Shown: piece by piece, positions 61,466 to 64,000 of the stretch
Position numbering within the stretch: the first letter of the stretch is position 1
How the letters are laid out: every line of letters begins with the position of its first letter
Assembly: GCF_015694345.1 (NCBI RefSeq)
Contig: NZ_JADQDC010000005.1
Coordinates: forward strand, 134,501 to 198,500
Direction of reading: 5' to 3'
From: Novosphingobium jiangmenense
Lineage (GTDB): Bacteria; Pseudomonadota; Alphaproteobacteria; Sphingomonadales; Sphingomonadaceae
DNA length: 64,000 bases
Made by a program: the position numbers and the translations under genes
The notes under the pieces: model-generated
The model's input: the letters and a program-made list of their open reading frames with translations, nothing else
Database searches by the model: none
What the model was told of the DNA's origin: nothing

Positions 61466-63046
61466 TTAGCGTTTCCGCGTAGCACTTGCAACCAGCGCAA
61501 CAAAAAGAAGCACTACTGCCCACAAAAGGGCGAGCATGTTCCCGGTGCGCGCGAACAGGGTCGGCGCGTGCGCTGGTGGCACCTTGCCGTCGATCCGCCC
61601 TGCCCGATGCTGTGGTACCAACTGGCGCACGACGCCATCGGCATCGACCACGGCGCTGATCCCGGTGGTGGTCGCACGCAGGACCGGAAGCCCCTCCTCG
61701 ATCGCGCGCATCCGCGCTTGGGCAAGGTGCTGCGGCGGCCCCCACGCACCGAACCAGCCATCGTTCGAGGGGTTGAACAGGTAATCCGGCCGGTGCGTCC
61801 GATCGACGACCTGGCCCGAGAAGATGATCTCGTAGCAGATCTGCACCCCCGCCTTGCCATAGCTGCCGAGATCGAGCGTGCGCGGGCCGGGCCCTGCGAA
61901 GAAATCGAGACTGCCCGCGACCAGCCGGGACAGTCCCAGCGGTTCGAGCACCGATCGCATCGGCAGGTACTCGCCATAGGGAACCAGATGCGCCTTGGCA
62001 TAGGAACCGCGGATCGTGCCCGACGAATCCAGCGCGGTCACGACGTTCCATGCGCCGGTCACCTTCCGCCCCTCAACCGCCAGATCTGTTGACCCGGTCA
62101 GCAGCAGTCCGCCGCTTCCAGTCACGCGTCCCAGCCGCTCGCGCGCCAGCACCGGGTCTCCGGCATAGGTCGTCTCGTCGTACCAGAACTGCGCATAGCC
62201 CTCGCGCAGGAAGTCGGGCACCCCGCTTTCGGGCCAGAGCAGCAGCCGCTTCTCGCCCGGCTTGCGGGCCAGCGACAGCTGCGCCGTCTTCTGGAACTGG
62301 TTCTCGAAATTGGCGGGATCGTTGAGCAGGTCCTGCCGCACGTCGGGCTGGACCAGCGTGAACGGCAAAGTGCCTTCCAGCCGTTCGCCATGCAGCGGCA
62401 GGATCATCAGCAGGGCCGGTCCCAGAGCATATGCGCCCGATGCCCATTTCTGCCCGCACCGCCAGGCACGCAGCGCGAACAGCCACCACCCGGCCAGCAC
62501 CACGACCAGGCCCGAAAGCGCATAAGTCCCGGTCCACTGCGCTGCCAGCGCCAGCCCCGGCCGGTCAAACCCGCCCAGCGTGACCATCCCCAGCGGGTTC
62601 CAGGCAAACCCGGTGAACACCCACGAGCGCAGCCACTCGGCCACGATCCACGCCGCCGCAAAGGCGGGCAGCAGCATCGCCCGGCGGGTATTGGCCAACC
62701 ACCAGCCACCCCAGGTCGCCAGTGCCGGAAATACCGCGAGATAGAGCGCGAGAAGGAATACCGCGATCCAGCCGAGCCATGTCGGCATTTCCGCCTGATA
62801 GGTGAATGCCGTGGCGATCCAGCCGTTGCCGACGGTGAAATGCCCTACCCCGAACAGCCATCCGGCAAGCAGCGCCTGCCGCCAGGCCTTCACCACATGC
62901 AGGCGGTGGATCAGGTACGCGAAGGCCGCAAGCGTCAGCGGCCACAGGCCCAAAGGCTGAAAGCCGCAGGCGGCAAGGCCACCGGCGGCAATCGTCAGCA
63001 AGCTGTCACGGGACGGAAGGCGGGAAGAATGGCGGGGGGCTGTCAT
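61466..63046 (-). CDS. lnt: Apolipoprotein N-acyltransferase
   Basis: A 526-residue inner-membrane enzyme adding the third acyl chain to lipoproteins. It has about six N-terminal helices, then a nitrilase-like periplasmic domain whose triad is visible: Glu in LLWPESGVPDF, Lys in YAKAHLVPYGEYLP and Cys in VQICYEIIFSG. A final helix (NMLALLWAVVLLFVALVA) is present. Length is normal. Confidence 0.96.
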   Translation of the reverse strand: MTAPRHSSRLPSRDSLLTIAAGGLAACGFQPLGLWPLTLAAFAYLIHRLHVVKAWRQALLAGWLFGVGHFTVGNGWIATAFTYQAEMPTWLGWIAVFLLALYLAVFPALATWGGWWLANTRRAMLLPAFAAAWIVAEWLRSWVFTGFAWNPLGMVTLGGFDRPGLALAAQWTGTYALSGLVVVLAGWWLFALRAWRCGQKWASGAYALGPALLMILPLHGERLEGTLPFTLVQPDVRQDLLNDPANFENQFQKTAQLSLARKPGEKRLLLWPESGVPDFLREGYAQFWYDETTYAGDPVLARERLGRVTGSGGLLLTGSTDLAVEGRKVTGAWNVVTALDSSGTIRGSYAKAHLVPYGEYLPMRSVLEPLGLSRLVAGSLDFFAGPGPRTLDLGSYGKAGVQICYEIIFSGQVVDRTHRPDYLFNPSNDGWFGAWGPPQHLAQARMRAIEEGLPVLRATTTGISAVVDADGVVRQLVPQHRAGRIDGKVPPAHAPTLFARTGNMLALLWAVVLLFVALVASATRKR

Positions 63047-63108
63047 GCCTCCCTGCTATGGGGTGCGCCGGGAGAGACCGCAAGCAGCCTCCCCCAGAGC
63101 GCCGGAAT

Positions 63109-64000
63109 TCAGCCTTCTGCGGCCTCGGTCGCTTCGGCAACCGGAGTCTTGCGCGGACGTCCGCGTTTCTTGGGCGCCGGCGCTGCAGCTTCCTCGGCCA
63201 CCGGCTCGACGGCAGGGCCGGGCTCGGCATCAGCCTTGGCGCTGATCGAGGGTGGCAGGAACGACGCATCGAGCGTGGCGGGCGCCTCGTCGGCCTCCAC
63301 CTTGGCTCCACGCGGGCGACGCTCGGTGCGCGGACGCAGTCCACGCGAAGCGCGGGTCACGAACGGATTGTCGTTGGCATCGGCAATCGGCTCGCCCTCG
63401 ATGGCCGGAACGCCTTCGCCGGGCAGAGCCTCGGCAACCGGAGCCTCGGCTTCTGCATCGCGATTGCGGTTGCGATCAAAGCGGCGGTTGCCATCACGAC
63501 GGCCTTCACCGCGCTCGGCCCGATCCTCGCGCTGGCGCTCCTCACGGGGACGATCCTCGCGGGGCCGCTCGTCACGCTGGCGGTCTTCGCGATCACGGCG
63601 ACCTTCATAGCGGTCACCACGCTCCTGACGCTCGCCGCGCTCCTGGCGCTCACCACGATCTTGGCGATCTTCGCGGTCCTCACGCTCACGCCGCGTCGAG
63701 ACCGGGCGGTCGAACGCCGGGAAATCACCCTCGACGCTGAAATCGTCGGTGCCTTCTTCCGAATCCTGATCCTGCCAGCGCTCGCCGCCGTTCTGGCGGG
63801 CGCGCTGCTCTTCCTGGCGGAGACGGGTATCGGCGATCACGCGGAAATAGTGGTCGGCGAACTGGAGGTAGTATTCGGCCTGCACGCGGTCACCATTCAG
63901 GTGGGCGTCCTGCGCGAGCTTGCGATACTTCTCCAGCATCTGGGGGGCATTGCCCCGCGCACGGCTGTCGATCCGGTTGAGCTGCTGACCACCGTTCTGG
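63109..64000 (-). CDS. DUF4167 protein, 5' end off the window
   Basis: The visible frame continues upstream to the window edge (QNGGQQLNRIDSRARGNAPQ before the first Met), so the gene is cut. The conserved N-terminal domain is EKYRKLAQDA, then GDRVQAEYYLQFADHYFRVI. A long disordered tail of Arg/Asp/Glu/Gln repeats (REDREDRQDRGERQ-type) follows, ending in a Lys/Arg motif KKRGRPRKT like an AT-hook. DUF4167 is widespread in alphaproteobacteria with unknown function; the tail suggests nucleic-acid contact. Confidence 0.88.
   Translation of the reverse strand, partial: QNGGQQLNRIDSRARGNAPQMLEKYRKLAQDAHLNGDRVQAEYYLQFADHYFRVIADTRLRQEEQRARQNGGERWQDQDSEEGTDDFSVEGDFPAFDRPVSTRREREDREDRQDRGERQERGERQERGDRYEGRRDREDRQRDERPREDRPREERQREDRAERGEGRRDGNRRFDRNRNRDAEAEAPVAEALPGEGVPAIEGEPIADANDNPFVTRASRGLRPRTERRPRGAKVEADEAPATLDASFLPPSISAKADAEPGPAVEPVAEEAAAPAPKKRGRPRKTPVAEATEAAEG

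Overview
The window is GC-rich DNA from an alphaproteobacterium, most likely a sphingomonad close to Novosphingobium. That placement is inferred from gene content: GapR (DUF2312), DUF1244, DUF4167 and a large TonB-dependent receptor; ftsEX beside a zinc-ribbon protein; and a dense aromatic-catabolism cluster. I ran no database search. Most of the sequence is housekeeping, with three accessory stretches.

Layout. 1-2385: ftsX (cut by the window edge), ftsE and a divergent zinc-ribbon membrane protein. 2517-3938: tRNA-Leu(GAG) with a membrane-protein gene ending exactly at its CCA. 4281-14289: a catabolic region holding an SDR, a TetR regulator with a visible operator, a Rieske oxygenase, a four-gene operon (MFS transporter, TIM-barrel protein, DUF6379 protein, SnoaL-like protein) and a divergent four-gene operon (FAD hydroxylase, extradiol dioxygenase, alpha/beta hydrolase, cyclase). 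The TIM-barrel/DUF6379 pair matches the two subunits of C-glycoside deglycosidases, so the region may take up an aromatic C-glycoside, split off the sugar and open the ring. 14345-17177: bioBFD. 17311-24298: two GGDEF proteins (the second broken by an in-frame TGA), ftsK, a thiamine-phosphate-synthase-like gene and yggS. 24339-30602: TonB receptor, pyruvate kinase, DUF1244, gapR, an SDR and a CPBP protease. 30710-35381: yebC and ruvCAB with small companions. 35684-36697: a Ser/Thr-rich PEP-CTERM protein. 36791-39620: small genes, a HEPN/MNT pair, a DUF559 nuclease-fold gene bracketed by two-hairpin repeats, and an AT-rich orphan. 39650-45190: nrdB and nrdA, separated by two unrelated genes, then a GlsB-type protein.

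At 45409-52009 the competence helicase gene comM is split at its Walker A codons by an integrated element of about 5.1 kb. The element carries a large serine integrase, a Tn3-type resolvase with a 34-bp res-like site, and five unfamiliar genes. Matching 9-bp TCATCAGCA copies mark both ends, and joining the flanks restores an intact comM frame.

52171-64000 returns to the core genome: a ClpP-like exported protein, polA, a small lipoprotein, a class A beta-lactamase-like protein lacking the usual general-base Glu, a phosphotransferase/acyl-CoA dehydrogenase pair, metK behind an inverted-repeat operator, lnt, and the 3' part of a DUF4167 gene.
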